9,132 nucleotides of DNA from Candidatus Bathyarchaeota archaeon (GCA_937877765.1 CALGBN010000191.1:1-9132), one strand, 5' to 3'; positions 1-6,239 are shown, counted from the stretch's first letter. Notes: generated from the letters alone by a model not told the origin. Made by a program: numbers and translations.

Positions 1-425
1 GGTAGGTCTTTCATGTTCTTCGCCTCAATTGCAACAGTAACCACTGGCTCACTGTAATGTCTTATCTCCTCAAATGGTGTCATAGGAATCGATGATGCTG
101 TGGTTCCAACTATGGCATCCTTCAAACCAGTGACTGCCACTATATTACCTGCTGGAACCTTCTCCACATCAACCCGCTCTGGACCCATATATATGCTGAC
201 TTGCTGAACTCTATCAACTTTATGAGTGCCAGAAATATGAAGGTCAACTCCCTTTTCAATCGTTCCAGAAAACAATCTCCCGCTTGCAACTTCTCCAGCA
301 TGCGGGTCAACTTGTATATCAGTTATCATGATGTCTGGAAGGTTGCACAGCACCTGAAGGCTGTAATCGATAACAAGGAGTTCGAAAAGTTCACGGATGA
401 CAGAAGCACTGTCACCTAATCCCAT
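1..425 (-). CDS. EF-2-like protein lacking the GTPase domain (partial, runs off left edge)
   Basis: Translation of the minus strand from an ATG at 425 gives about 141 residues with no stop to the window edge. From about residue 33 it matches domain II of archaeal elongation factor 2 (ribosomal translocase): [17 protein letters not shown], then [16 protein letters not shown], then [13 protein letters not shown] and [20 protein letters not shown], leading into domain III. A full archaeal EF-2 has about 270 residues of G domain before this point, with P-loop and switch motifs; here they are absent and are replaced by about 30 unrelated residues beginning [13 protein letters not shown]. An in-frame TAA (426-428) directly precedes the ATG, so the frame cannot extend upstream. 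No SD is visible; a weak TATA-like element lies at 484-490. It could be a 5'-truncated pseudogene, a misassembly joint, or a real G-domain-less paralogue. The family assignment is firm; status as a working gene is uncertain. Confidence 0.75.
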   Translation of the reverse strand, partial: MGLGDSASVIRELFELLVIDYSLQVLCNLPDIMITDIQVDPHAGEVASGRLFSGTIEKGVDLHISGTHKVDRVQQVSIYMGPERVDVEKVPAGNIVAVTGLKDAIVGTTASSIPMTPFEEIRHYSEPVVTVAIEAKNMKDL

Positions 426-456
426 TTATCCGTTATTGAACCACTTTTTTGCTTCT

Positions 457-480
457 AAAACCCGTTAAGGTAACGGTTTT
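457..480 (-). terminator. Hairpin, possible terminator of the ferredoxin operon
   Basis: The arms AAAACCCGTTA (457-467) and TAACGGTTTT (471-480) are complementary except for one bulged C, around a three-base AGG loop. On the minus strand the stem ends in GGTTTT, giving a short U-tract. It lies about 100 bases downstream of the stop at 581 and just upstream of the EF-2-like ATG, so termination of the minus-strand operon is the simplest role. Because the symmetry reads both ways, a protein-binding site is also possible. Confidence 0.4.
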
Positions 481-554
481 TGTCATATATCAAAGACGGA
501 TCTGGGTGTTTCTGGGGCTTCTTTTATTGAAATAAGCTGCTTTCGGGTTTTTCT

Positions 555-566
555 GGGGGTACCCCC
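555..566. repeat. Perfect 12-base GC palindrome GGGGGTACCCCC
   Basis: The sequence is its own reverse complement. It sits 14 bases beyond the stop codon of the minus-strand gene at 581 and is followed on the plus strand by TCCCC and a six-base T-run (572-577). A T-run on the plus strand suits a plus-strand terminator, but no plus-strand gene ends here. On the minus strand the following bases are AGAAAAACCC, which is not a U-tract. Function unknown. Confidence 0.45.
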
Positions 567-580
567 TCCCCTTTTTTAGG

Positions 581-1207
581 TTAGGTTTCTAATACCTTTT
601 CTAGCAGTTTTTCTGCTCGGTCTGTGTTGAAGACCGCGCACTCGCAGCATTTTCCCATTATTTTTGCTGCTTGTTTAGGGGTGAGTTTTCTCATTCTTAC
701 CTGTTCCATCATCTTATGGATATAATTGAAGGATACCATTCCGTGCCCACAGAGTGAGTTAATCTCAAGCACATCACGCTCAGGTAGCCTATCCTTGGCG
801 CCCCAAAAGCCGAGACTCTGCTCGACGCTATGACGTACAATACCGTTCTTGCCGCAGCACTCATGGACGCCTTCAAGCAAGCCGCTGACATTGATGCTTA
901 TGCCAAGGTCAGCCTCAATTAGTTCTGCTATTACTTTTTGGAGTGTGTCTACGTCTGTGAAGACTGCTCCGCTTGTTGATCCATCCTTGAGGTTAGTGAT
1001 GAGATCGTTGAACTCGACATCGTCTTGAAGCACTGTACCGTATTTGCTGCTGCCTATGTTGATGGGTCCATGCTTGTTGCATATCTTGAGGAACTCGTGT
1101 ATCTTTGGTGCTGTTCCCGGTTTGATCTCCTTGGCTATACTCGTAAAGATAACATAGTCACCTTTCAGATCCTCTAGTTTGCCCTGTCTATGAAGTGTGT
1201 TAGTCAT
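581..1207 (-). CDS. Cysteine-rich protein of unknown function, partner of the ferredoxin-fusion protein
   Basis: This is a 208-residue soluble protein with no signal peptide or membrane segment; I do not recognise the family. It has clustered cysteines that look like metal or Fe-S ligands: HECC at 115-118, LCGHGM around Cys153, and GKCCECAVF with Cys187, 188 and 190, plus a lone Cys43. The N-terminal half reads as alternating strands and helices (YVIFTSIAKE, then AVFTDVDTLQKVIAELI), like an alpha/beta fold. The ATG overlaps the TGA of the upstream gene by four bases (ATGA), and a strong AGGAGG lies seven bases before it inside the upstream gene, so the two are translationally coupled and probably made together as a complex. 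A redox role is inferred from the ferredoxin partner and the cysteines. The frame is very likely real; its function is open. Confidence 0.85.
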   Translation of the reverse strand: MTNTLHRQGKLEDLKGDYVIFTSIAKEIKPGTAPKIHEFLKICNKHGPINIGSSKYGTVLQDDVEFNDLITNLKDGSTSGAVFTDVDTLQKVIAELIEADLGISINVSGLLEGVHECCGKNGIVRHSVEQSLGFWGAKDRLPERDVLEINSLCGHGMVSFNYIHKMMEQVRMRKLTPKQAAKIMGKCCECAVFNTDRAEKLLEKVLET

Positions 1208-2019
1208 GCTGTTTCCTCCTTGAACAATGGTCTCCCGAGACCTAGATTCGTCTTACCATTGAGCGATAACTTGTATCCTGCTTTCTCGACCCACTGCTGA
1301 TGAGGTACCGAGCCATCTGAGAGACATTTTGATGCTACGCCGACTGAGAAAACGGTGTCAAGCTCGGTTTGAATATCTTCAAGGGTCTGAAGATACTCGG
1401 GTATCCGTTCAAGCTTGGTTTTAACCTCGATAATAGCTGAGAGTACCTTTTCATCAAGCACCTCGTCCCTAATTTTCCCTGTCTTTGAGTCAGTCATTAA
1501 CTGAGTTACTGGGTTGAATTCCTCAAAGTGAGGCTCCAGAGGACTCAACGCCATCGCCACCTTCTCAACATCCCTAAAATAGGCGCCTGTACCGGGACGC
1601 CCAAGCTCAATTACTATTCCAGCATCACCTGTACGTAGCCTACCAGTGATATCGTTTGTCTTGATCTCCTCGGTGCCTCTTCCACCGACGCCTGTTCCGG
1701 CGTGTACTACTGTGGGGTCACTGAAGGCTGCTCGTAGGCTTCTCGGGTACTCAAGTTCTGGTGGGGTTAATGCTCCAGTGGGGCATACGTCTGGTGGAGC
1801 CATGTGTTGAAGACTAAAGAAACTCAGTATTCCCCGTACAATACGCACAAGGATTGGGGGATATCCCTCGTTTCGAAGTAGTCTGTAACAGGTTGAGCAT
1901 TCAACGCATTTGTCTTGGTTTACAATAGATTTGCCGTCAGTGTCTAAAGATATGGCTTCCATAGGGCAAACTGGGTGACAGTTGCCACAGCCTACACATT
2001 TTGTTTTATCGATCTCCAT
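1204..2019 (-). CDS. 2[4Fe-4S] ferredoxin domain fused to an unrecognised C-terminal domain
   Basis: This 271-residue cytoplasmic protein starts with a bacterial-type double ferredoxin. Cluster 1 uses Cys8, Cys11, Cys14 and Cys18 (KCVGCGNCHPVCP). Cluster 2 uses Cys38, Cys41, Cys44 and Cys79 (CVECSTC, then VCPTGAL), with an unusual insert of about 34 residues between the third and fourth ligands. Residues from about 95 to 271 form a domain I cannot place, with glycine-rich stretches (VVHAGTGVGGRGTEE, then VIELGRPGTGAYFRDVEKV) and a helical segment rich in Glu, Leu and Ile. The N-terminus suggests electron transfer and the fused part suggests a substrate or partner site; neither is proven. The start ATG has GTGAG five bases upstream. 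It is the first gene of a two-gene unit and overlaps the downstream cysteine-rich gene by four bases. Electron carrier is secure; the pathway is unknown. Confidence 0.88.
   Translation of the reverse strand: MEIDKTKCVGCGNCHPVCPMEAISLDTDGKSIVNQDKCVECSTCYRLLRNEGYPPILVRIVRGILSFFSLQHMAPPDVCPTGALTPPELEYPRSLRAAFSDPTVVHAGTGVGGRGTEEIKTNDITGRLRTGDAGIVIELGRPGTGAYFRDVEKVAMALSPLEPHFEEFNPVTQLMTDSKTGKIRDEVLDEKVLSAIIEVKTKLERIPEYLQTLEDIQTELDTVFSVGVASKCLSDGSVPHQQWVEKAGYKLSLNGKTNLGLGRPLFKEETA
1215..1220 (-). promoter_or_regulatory. Strong internal Shine-Dalgarno site coupling the operon
   Basis: On the minus strand AGGAGG precedes the ATG at 1207 by seven bases and lies inside the 3' end of the ferredoxin-fusion gene. 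Together with the ATGA stop/start overlap it fixes the start of the 208-residue protein and indicates coupled translation. Confidence 0.8.
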
Positions 2020-2115
2020 AGAAACTCACAGGTACTAATGGTGTATTGATGGATATGATACTTACCAACTCTTTCTACGAAACAAGGTTAAGCACCCAGA
2101 ACCATCAGTAAGCAG

Positions 2116-3168
2116 ATGAGACTCAGGTACGCGTTTCTTGTTCTATTATTCATTGGCACGAGACCTGTCTCTGCTTACAACTATGAGATGACTTGGAGCT
2201 ACCAGAACAACGGAGACACAGCTTACAACATGAGCCAGAAAGACCTCGGAGCACCCGTCTTCCCAGATACCCCGTATCAGACAGTATCCATGGAGACGAG
2301 TTTTGAAGGCAAATTGGTTGAATTAGAGTCCGGTTTCTTGAAAATGGTACCATTATCACCGGTATTGGTACCAATAGACGAGACCTACACAATCACCGCG
2401 ACCTACCAGATAGAATCATTGCCGAGAACTGTTCCATCACTGAGTAAACAGCTAGCCGAGACCTCAGAAGAGATACCGATTGATTTACTGGATTACACTC
2501 AACCAAATGCTCTTTATCCTGATAACAAGGAGATCACGGAACTCGCTACCAGTATTACGGAAGGGGAAGAGACGGTTTACGGGAAAATATTAGTGTTAAT
2601 TGACTGGTTTGAGGCGAACTCATCCTATATTGTAACCGAGGAGCCGAAACGCCCAGAATACATGATACGAGACCCGAGAGGAGACTGCGACGACTTGTCT
2701 CTTCTCTTCATAACAATGTGTAGAAGCCAAGGCATACCAGCGTATCTTCAAGCGGGTGTGGTGTTCAGCAAGTCCTTGGATATTGATGAGACTGATTGGG
2801 ATGGGCATTATCATTATGTGTTTGATGGCGCTGGGTGGCATGCTTGGGCAATGGTGTATATTCCGCCTTGGGGTTGGCTGCCGGTTGACTTGACTATGCT
2901 TGGGGGTATGAGTTCATCTGAAGCAATCACTGAGGCATTCTATTGGTACCAATACACGGTTGTCGCTTGGAACATCACAAGCCACGACTACATAATGGAC
3001 GAGACCAATCAACGTGAAGCCCTAACCGAGTCTAACATTGTATTCACTCAGATAGACAAGCTAATTGTTGAGGAAAAAGAAGAAAAACCATACTTGTTGT
3101 ATGGTGTGGCTATCGTCTTTGTTGTTGTCTCGTTTGCGGTTAGGCTGAGGGTTTCCCCTGAAGCTTAG
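2116..3168 (+). CDS. Exported, membrane-anchored transglutaminase-like protein
   Basis: This 350-residue protein has an N-terminal signal peptide (MRLRYAF, hydrophobic LVLLFIG, possible cleavage after VSA at residue 20) and a C-terminal membrane segment at about 326-343 followed by basic residues, so the body should face outside. Residues about 120-265 form a transglutaminase-like (papain-fold) core. The triad is visible: Cys191 in DPRGDCDDLS, His242 in GWHAWAMVYIP, and Asp258 in GWLPVDLTM. Such domains act as cysteine proteases, peptidases or cross-linking enzymes; the substrate here is unknown. Residues 21-120 look like a beta-rich extracellular domain. The start follows a weak TATA-like GGTTAAG about 27 bases upstream, consistent with a leaderless transcript. 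The 3' end overlaps the convergent reductase gene by 29 bases. All triad residues are present, so it is probably active. Confidence 0.88.
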   Translation: MRLRYAFLVLLFIGTRPVSAYNYEMTWSYQNNGDTAYNMSQKDLGAPVFPDTPYQTVSMETSFEGKLVELESGFLKMVPLSPVLVPIDETYTITATYQIESLPRTVPSLSKQLAETSEEIPIDLLDYTQPNALYPDNKEITELATSITEGEETVYGKILVLIDWFEANSSYIVTEEPKRPEYMIRDPRGDCDDLSLLFITMCRSQGIPAYLQAGVVFSKSLDIDETDWDGHYHYVFDGAGWHAWAMVYIPPWGWLPVDLTMLGGMSSSEAITEAFYWYQYTVVAWNITSHDYIMDETNQREALTESNIVFTQIDKLIVEEKEEKPYLLYGVAIVFVVVSFAVRLRVSPEA

Positions 3169-4504
3169 ACCGAGCTTCATTGATGATGGATACAGTCTTT
3201 GTTCTCCACGCATCAAATCCTTCCGGTGTCTCGGGGTAGTCTAGATAGTGGGCTTTGATCTGTTTCATCATGGAGTGTGTCAATCTGAGGTTGTTTAGCA
3301 GCCCCATGCGTTGGATGCCTCTGAATACCCTGCTGGCTACGTCAGAGATGTTGATCTCAAACTCTTCACCATAACCCGCCGCCATCAAGTCATCCTCCTT
3401 TAACAAACCATACTTCATACCATAGTCGATGTCGGTGTTGTCAGTGGCAATCAGGAACCTTCTGAATATGTCTAGGCTCGCCTGCTTTAGACCATAATTG
3501 GTCATAAAGTGATGAGCATAACTCCAGAGTCCAGCCTTTGTGAAATCATTGGTGTTCAACGAGTCGAGGATAGCTTCACCAGCAAAGACTCCACTTTTCA
3601 TTGATGGACCGATACCGCCACCATGTATGGGGTTTACTAGGCTTGCCGCGTCACCGATGAGCATCACTCCGTCGCCTACAAGCTGGTCCAGTGGCCTGCG
3701 TGTGGGGTCGAAGCCCCCGCCCATCTTGAGTGTCTCGCTGCCTTCAAAGAGTGGACGAGATGCAACGTGTTTGAAGAACAAGTCCTTGGGGCTTGGGAAG
3801 TTGCCTTCCATGTAGACGCCGAGACCAACGTTGATTCTGTTCTCGCTTGTGGGGAATATCCAAGTATAACCGCCTGGAGTCTTCTCCTGGTTCAAGTATA
3901 TCTCGCAGTAGTTCGTGTCATCTGGCATTTTCTTTACTCTGCGTATCTCACGGTAGCATAGCTCTACGTCCTCGTTAGCTATATCCTGTGTGAACCCCAT
4001 CTGGGGTAGCTTTTTACGGAGTACGCCGTGGAAACCGCTGGCATCAATGACTACCTTGCTACGTAGTTCAACCTTCTCGGTTCCTTTCTTTGCTACTATG
4101 CCGGCGACTGCACCGTTCTCCATTATGGGCTCCATAAACATAGTAGAGTCCATCAGCTCTGCGCCTGCGTCCAAGGCTTTTCCAAGAAGCCATTGACCAA
4201 ACAGAGTCCTGTCCAGCATGAAGCCCATGAACTCTTTGTCGGCTGCCGTGAACACGGTCTCCTCGTCTGGTGAATAGATCTTGATTCCCTTGACCTTGTA
4301 CTCGAAGGCTCCGTTGTCTGGTGTTCCGAGTTTTAGCTCGGTAACATGGTGTTCTCCTACTACGTCTCCACAGACCTTGTCGCCTATGCTTGGCTTTGGT
4401 TTGATGTCCACTAGGAGGACGTCTGCGCCTCCATTGGCGAGGGTTTGGGCTGCCATTGTGCCGCCTGTACCTGCACCAATTATGATTGTATCATATTTCT
4501 CCAT
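3140..4504 (-). CDS. Geranylgeranyl reductase family FAD-dependent oxidoreductase (archaeal lipid saturation)
   Basis: This family reduces double bonds of geranylgeranyl chains, in archaea mainly those of di-geranylgeranylglycerol phospholipids, using FAD and a low-potential donor. The 454-residue protein has a complete set of motifs: the Rossmann FAD motif GAGTGG (10-15) after YDTIIIG, the family VCGD (44-47, with a conserved Cys45), the substrate-region motif GGYTWIFP (211-218), and the second FAD motif DGVMLIGDAASLVNPIHGGG (278-297). Length is normal to slightly long. The start ATG is supported by GTGAT (minus strand, 4510-4514) five bases upstream. It is divergent from an HxlR-type regulator, and palindromes overlap its inferred transcription start, so repression or activation by that regulator is likely. 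Paralogues in this family act on other prenyl compounds such as quinones or polyprenols, so the exact substrate is inferred. Confidence 0.93.
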   Translation of the reverse strand: MEKYDTIIIGAGTGGTMAAQTLANGGADVLLVDIKPKPSIGDKVCGDVVGEHHVTELKLGTPDNGAFEYKVKGIKIYSPDEETVFTAADKEFMGFMLDRTLFGQWLLGKALDAGAELMDSTMFMEPIMENGAVAGIVAKKGTEKVELRSKVVIDASGFHGVLRKKLPQMGFTQDIANEDVELCYREIRRVKKMPDDTNYCEIYLNQEKTPGGYTWIFPTSENRINVGLGVYMEGNFPSPKDLFFKHVASRPLFEGSETLKMGGGFDPTRRPLDQLVGDGVMLIGDAASLVNPIHGGGIGPSMKSGVFAGEAILDSLNTNDFTKAGLWSYAHHFMTNYGLKQASLDIFRRFLIATDNTDIDYGMKYGLLKEDDLMAAGYGEEFEINISDVASRVFRGIQRMGLLNNLRLTHSMMKQIKAHYLDYPETPEGFDAWRTKTVSIINEARSKLQGKPSA

Positions 4505-4516
4505 TAGATATCACTT

Positions 4517-4533
4517 AGTGTAACTATTACACT
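4517..4533. promoter_or_regulatory. Inverted repeat, candidate operator at the reductase transcription start
   Basis: AGTGTAA (4517-4523) and TTACACT (4527-4533) are perfect seven-base inverted arms around CTA. A TATA box at 4553-4559 read on the minus strand would place the reductase transcription start near 4529-4531, inside this element. It shares three bases with the next palindrome. A bound dimer here would be expected to block or modulate transcription of the reductase gene. Confidence 0.6.
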
Positions 4534-4546
4534 CGGTGTACCGAGT
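4531..4546. promoter_or_regulatory. Second inverted repeat, candidate HxlR-type operator
   Basis: ACTCGGT (4531-4537) and ACCGAGT (4540-4546) are perfect seven-base arms around GT. It overlaps the previous repeat by three bases and abuts the TATA box at 4553-4559. HxlR-family dimers typically bind palindromes in the gap beside their own gene, so this pair of sites is the natural target of the adjacent regulator. Confidence 0.65.
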
Positions 4547-4552
4547 AAACTC

Positions 4553-4559
4553 TTATAAA
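4553..4559. promoter_or_regulatory. TATA box, possibly shared by both divergent genes
   Basis: TTATAAA is centred at 4556. On the minus strand (TTTATAA) it is about 26 bases from an inferred start near 4530, leaving a leader of about 25 bases with SD GTGAT for the reductase. On the plus strand it predicts transcription from about 4581, upstream of GTG 4597. No experimental start is available. Confidence 0.55.
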
Positions 4560-4596
4560 CCTAGAAGTGAGCCCAAACACACCAAGTGAACCAAAA

Positions 4597-5031
4597 GTGA
4601 CCACCCCCCTCACACTCAGCACCGAACTACGCAGACTAGTGGAACAAAGAATACAGAAAACACTGACAGGAATCCAAGAAACCATCAATATGATGAGCGA
4701 AAACTATGATATGAGCCCAGAGGAGATCAAAGCCAATCTCGAAGTCCTTGAAAACAGCTTCAACATCCTCTTCCAGAAATGGAACCTAGGCATCCTCTAC
4801 ACACTGACACTGAAGAACGCTATCGGTTTCAGCGAGTTAAAGCGGATACTGGGGGTTAATTCAAGGACTCTTTCGGATAAACTCAAACTGTTAACCGAGA
4901 ACGGGTATATTGATCGTAATGTGATTGATGATACACCGCTACGAGTCGAATACTCTGCTACCGAGAAGGGAAAAAACACGGTATTATTGGCTCTACCCTT
5001 GTTGTACTCGACCATCAGTGATAAAGTCTAA
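4597..5031 (+). CDS. HxlR-family winged-helix transcriptional regulator
   Basis: The C-terminal half is a winged helix of HxlR type: FQKWNLGILYTL (the family's KW..LIL helix), FSELKRILGVNSRTLSDKLK (the recognition region), then ENGYIDRN and VEYSATEKG for the wing. Ahead of it lies about 60 residues of charged helix, more than a minimal HxlR protein has. The conserved thiol used by redox-sensing members is missing: the protein has no cysteine, so it should sense something else. The open frame extends to GTG 4567, but the TATA box at 4553-4559 lies only about 11 bases before that codon; GTG 4597 has GTGA (4586-4589) at good spacing and lies downstream of the predicted transcription start, so I prefer it. 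ATG 4690 would remove much of the N-terminal helix. It is divergent from the reductase and likely controls it and itself through the palindromes in the gap. Confidence 0.85.
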   Translation: MTTPLTLSTELRRLVEQRIQKTLTGIQETINMMSENYDMSPEEIKANLEVLENSFNILFQKWNLGILYTLTLKNAIGFSELKRILGVNSRTLSDKLKLLTENGYIDRNVIDDTPLRVEYSATEKGKNTVLLALPLLYSTISDKV

Positions 5032-5042
5032 CCACTCGGATT

Positions 5043-5048
5043 CATAAA
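5043..5048 (+). promoter_or_regulatory. TATA box for a leaderless DUF362 transcript
   Basis: CATAAA in TTCATAAACC is centred about 25 bases before the ATG at 5070, so transcription should begin at or next to the start codon. No SD is present, as expected for a leaderless mRNA. Confidence 0.55.
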
Positions 5049-5069
5049 CCACCACACATTATACCGCCT

Positions 5070-5462
5070 ATGTCGCGAGTCGCGGTTGTAAGAGGCGAAA
5101 GAGCCTTAGAGCCAGTCTACAGAGCAATGACTCTAATAGACTACCATGAACCCCTTGAACCCTACGACGCGGTGCTAATCAAGGTCAACCTAATCACAAG
5201 TCACACCTACGAAACAGGCATCACCACAGACCCCATCGTAGTAGAAGCCGTCATCAACAAAGTACAGGAACTCGACAAACAAGCCCTCGTGGTTGAAACA
5301 GAAGGCGGGATCACATCACCTGACACAGCCATCCACGAGACAGGCATGATGGAGATCATAGAACGTCTCGGAGCCGAGTACGTGAACATGAGGAAACTTG
5401 AGACAAGGTTGAACTCACAGTCGAGAACCCACAGCGTTATTGTACAAGTAGAGAAACTCTAA
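5070..5462 (+). CDS. DUF362 domain protein, N-terminal part only (probably truncated by a frameshift)
   Basis: The first 110 of 130 residues match the N-terminal half of DUF362 proteins: SRVAVVRG, DAVLIKVNLI, ITTDPIVVEAVINKV, LVVETEGG and AIHETGMMEIIERLGAEYVNM. Family members are usually near 300 residues or more and carry further conserved sequence; some also have ferredoxin domains. After RKLE the reading frame turns into the unrelated LNSQSRTHSVIVQVEKL. In the frame beginning at 5402 the same DNA reads DKVELTVENPQRY, which looks like the expected continuation, so a one-base change near 5400 is likely. That alternative frame stops at 5506 after running into the convergent regulator, so most of the C-terminal half is lost either way. 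The function of the family is not established. Stop codons of this gene and the convergent one overlap. Confidence 0.7.
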   Translation: MSRVAVVRGERALEPVYRAMTLIDYHEPLEPYDAVLIKVNLITSHTYETGITTDPIVVEAVINKVQELDKQALVVETEGGITSPDTAIHETGMMEIIERLGAEYVNMRKLETRLNSQSRTHSVIVQVEKL

Positions 5463-6205
5463 CCGAGTTCTTGGCTGAGTTGGGCGAGCATTACGAGTAC
5501 TTTTAGTCCCTTGGTGGTTAATACATAGTCCTTGTTTTCCGTCTGATAGACATACTCGGCTTCGATAAGCTTCTTCAAATGATACAATAATTGTCCACCT
5601 TCGAGACCAGTGCTCGTTGATAGGTCCGTGAACCGGTTTTCGCCCCGATAGATACTTTGCAGAATTTGGATGCGTGTCTTGTTGCTGATGGGATTCACTA
5701 TGGAGTCATTGGTAAGCTCGGGGTTCAACTGATCTATGGTCTGGTTATTGCTGCCGAGGGCTACTGCGGGTGACTCTATGAGCCTGAGTTGGCTGATCAA
5801 TCGCTTATTGGATTCCAGTAACTGGGTTTGACTCTCAATACACCCCACACAGCGGATCCTTTCCTCTTTCTGGAACTGGTTTCCTATCTGGGAGAGTTGT
5901 TGCTGCGCGTTTTCCAGTGCCGTGTAGGCTTGTGGGAAGTTTCCGGCTTCAAGGTGTTGGAGGTATGGTGCCTGTATCTGGTTCATCTGTGATTTGCAGA
6001 ACGCTTCCTCGTTTGGTCTGTTGCAGTTGAGGTTCTCCACGAGGTCTTGGCTTGTTTTTTTAACGTACTCGATGATGGTTCGGTTGTAGTTGAGGGCGAC
6101 TTGTTTGTTTACTTCGTTCTCTATGACCTCTAGTCGTTGTCGTATCTCGGCTCTGAACTTGTTCATCTCAAGTCGTAGCTCTTTGACCTCTTCATCCAAC
6201 CTCAT
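5459..6205 (-). CDS. Coiled-coil, four-cysteine, winged-helix (ArsR-like) regulator
   Basis: This 248-residue protein has three parts. Residues 1-35 form a charged heptad-type coiled coil (VKELRLEMNKFRAEIRQRL). Residues about 40-165 are helical and glutamine-rich and carry four cysteines: Cys61, Cys70, and Cys119 and Cys122 in RCVGCIE, a spacing that could bind zinc or an Fe-S cluster. Residues about 170-245 form a winged helix of ArsR type (PISNKTRIQILQSIY, GGQLLYHLKKLIEAEYV, YVLTTKGLKVLVML). The architecture suggests a dimeric DNA-binding sensor with a metal or redox input, which is inferred from the cysteines. ATG 6205 lies about 29 bases from a palindromic TATA element, so the mRNA is probably nearly leaderless. 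It is divergent from the FMN-binding protein with a 54-base gap, and that gene is the likeliest target. Confidence 0.85.
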   Translation of the reverse strand: MRLDEEVKELRLEMNKFRAEIRQRLEVIENEVNKQVALNYNRTIIEYVKKTSQDLVENLNCNRPNEEAFCKSQMNQIQAPYLQHLEAGNFPQAYTALENAQQQLSQIGNQFQKEERIRCVGCIESQTQLLESNKRLISQLRLIESPAVALGSNNQTIDQLNPELTNDSIVNPISNKTRIQILQSIYRGENRFTDLSTSTGLEGGQLLYHLKKLIEAEYVYQTENKDYVLTTKGLKVLVMLAQLSQELG

Positions 6206-6227
6206 AGGTAAATTATTTTACCCCCTG

Positions 6228-6239
6228 AGTTAAATAACT
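6228..6239. promoter_or_regulatory. Near-palindromic TATA element serving two divergent genes
   Basis: AGTTAAATAACT has five-base inverted arms around AA and is centred at about 6234. It lies 26 bases before GTG 6260 on the plus strand and 29 bases before ATG 6205 on the minus strand, so one element could place the transcription machinery for leaderless or nearly leaderless transcripts in both directions. Confidence 0.6.

Noticed and set aside
201..419. A plus-strand 72-residue frame near the left edge
   Set aside because: The minus strand here encodes clear EF-2 domain II sequence; the plus-strand frame has no recognisable content.
555..566. GC palindrome as terminator of the cysteine-rich protein gene
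   Set aside because: No U-tract follows on the minus strand and the stem has almost no loop; listed only as a palindrome.
3540..4523. Several plus-strand open frames opposite the geranylgeranyl reductase
   Set aside because: They lie antisense to a well-supported gene, lack family motifs and arise from its codon use.
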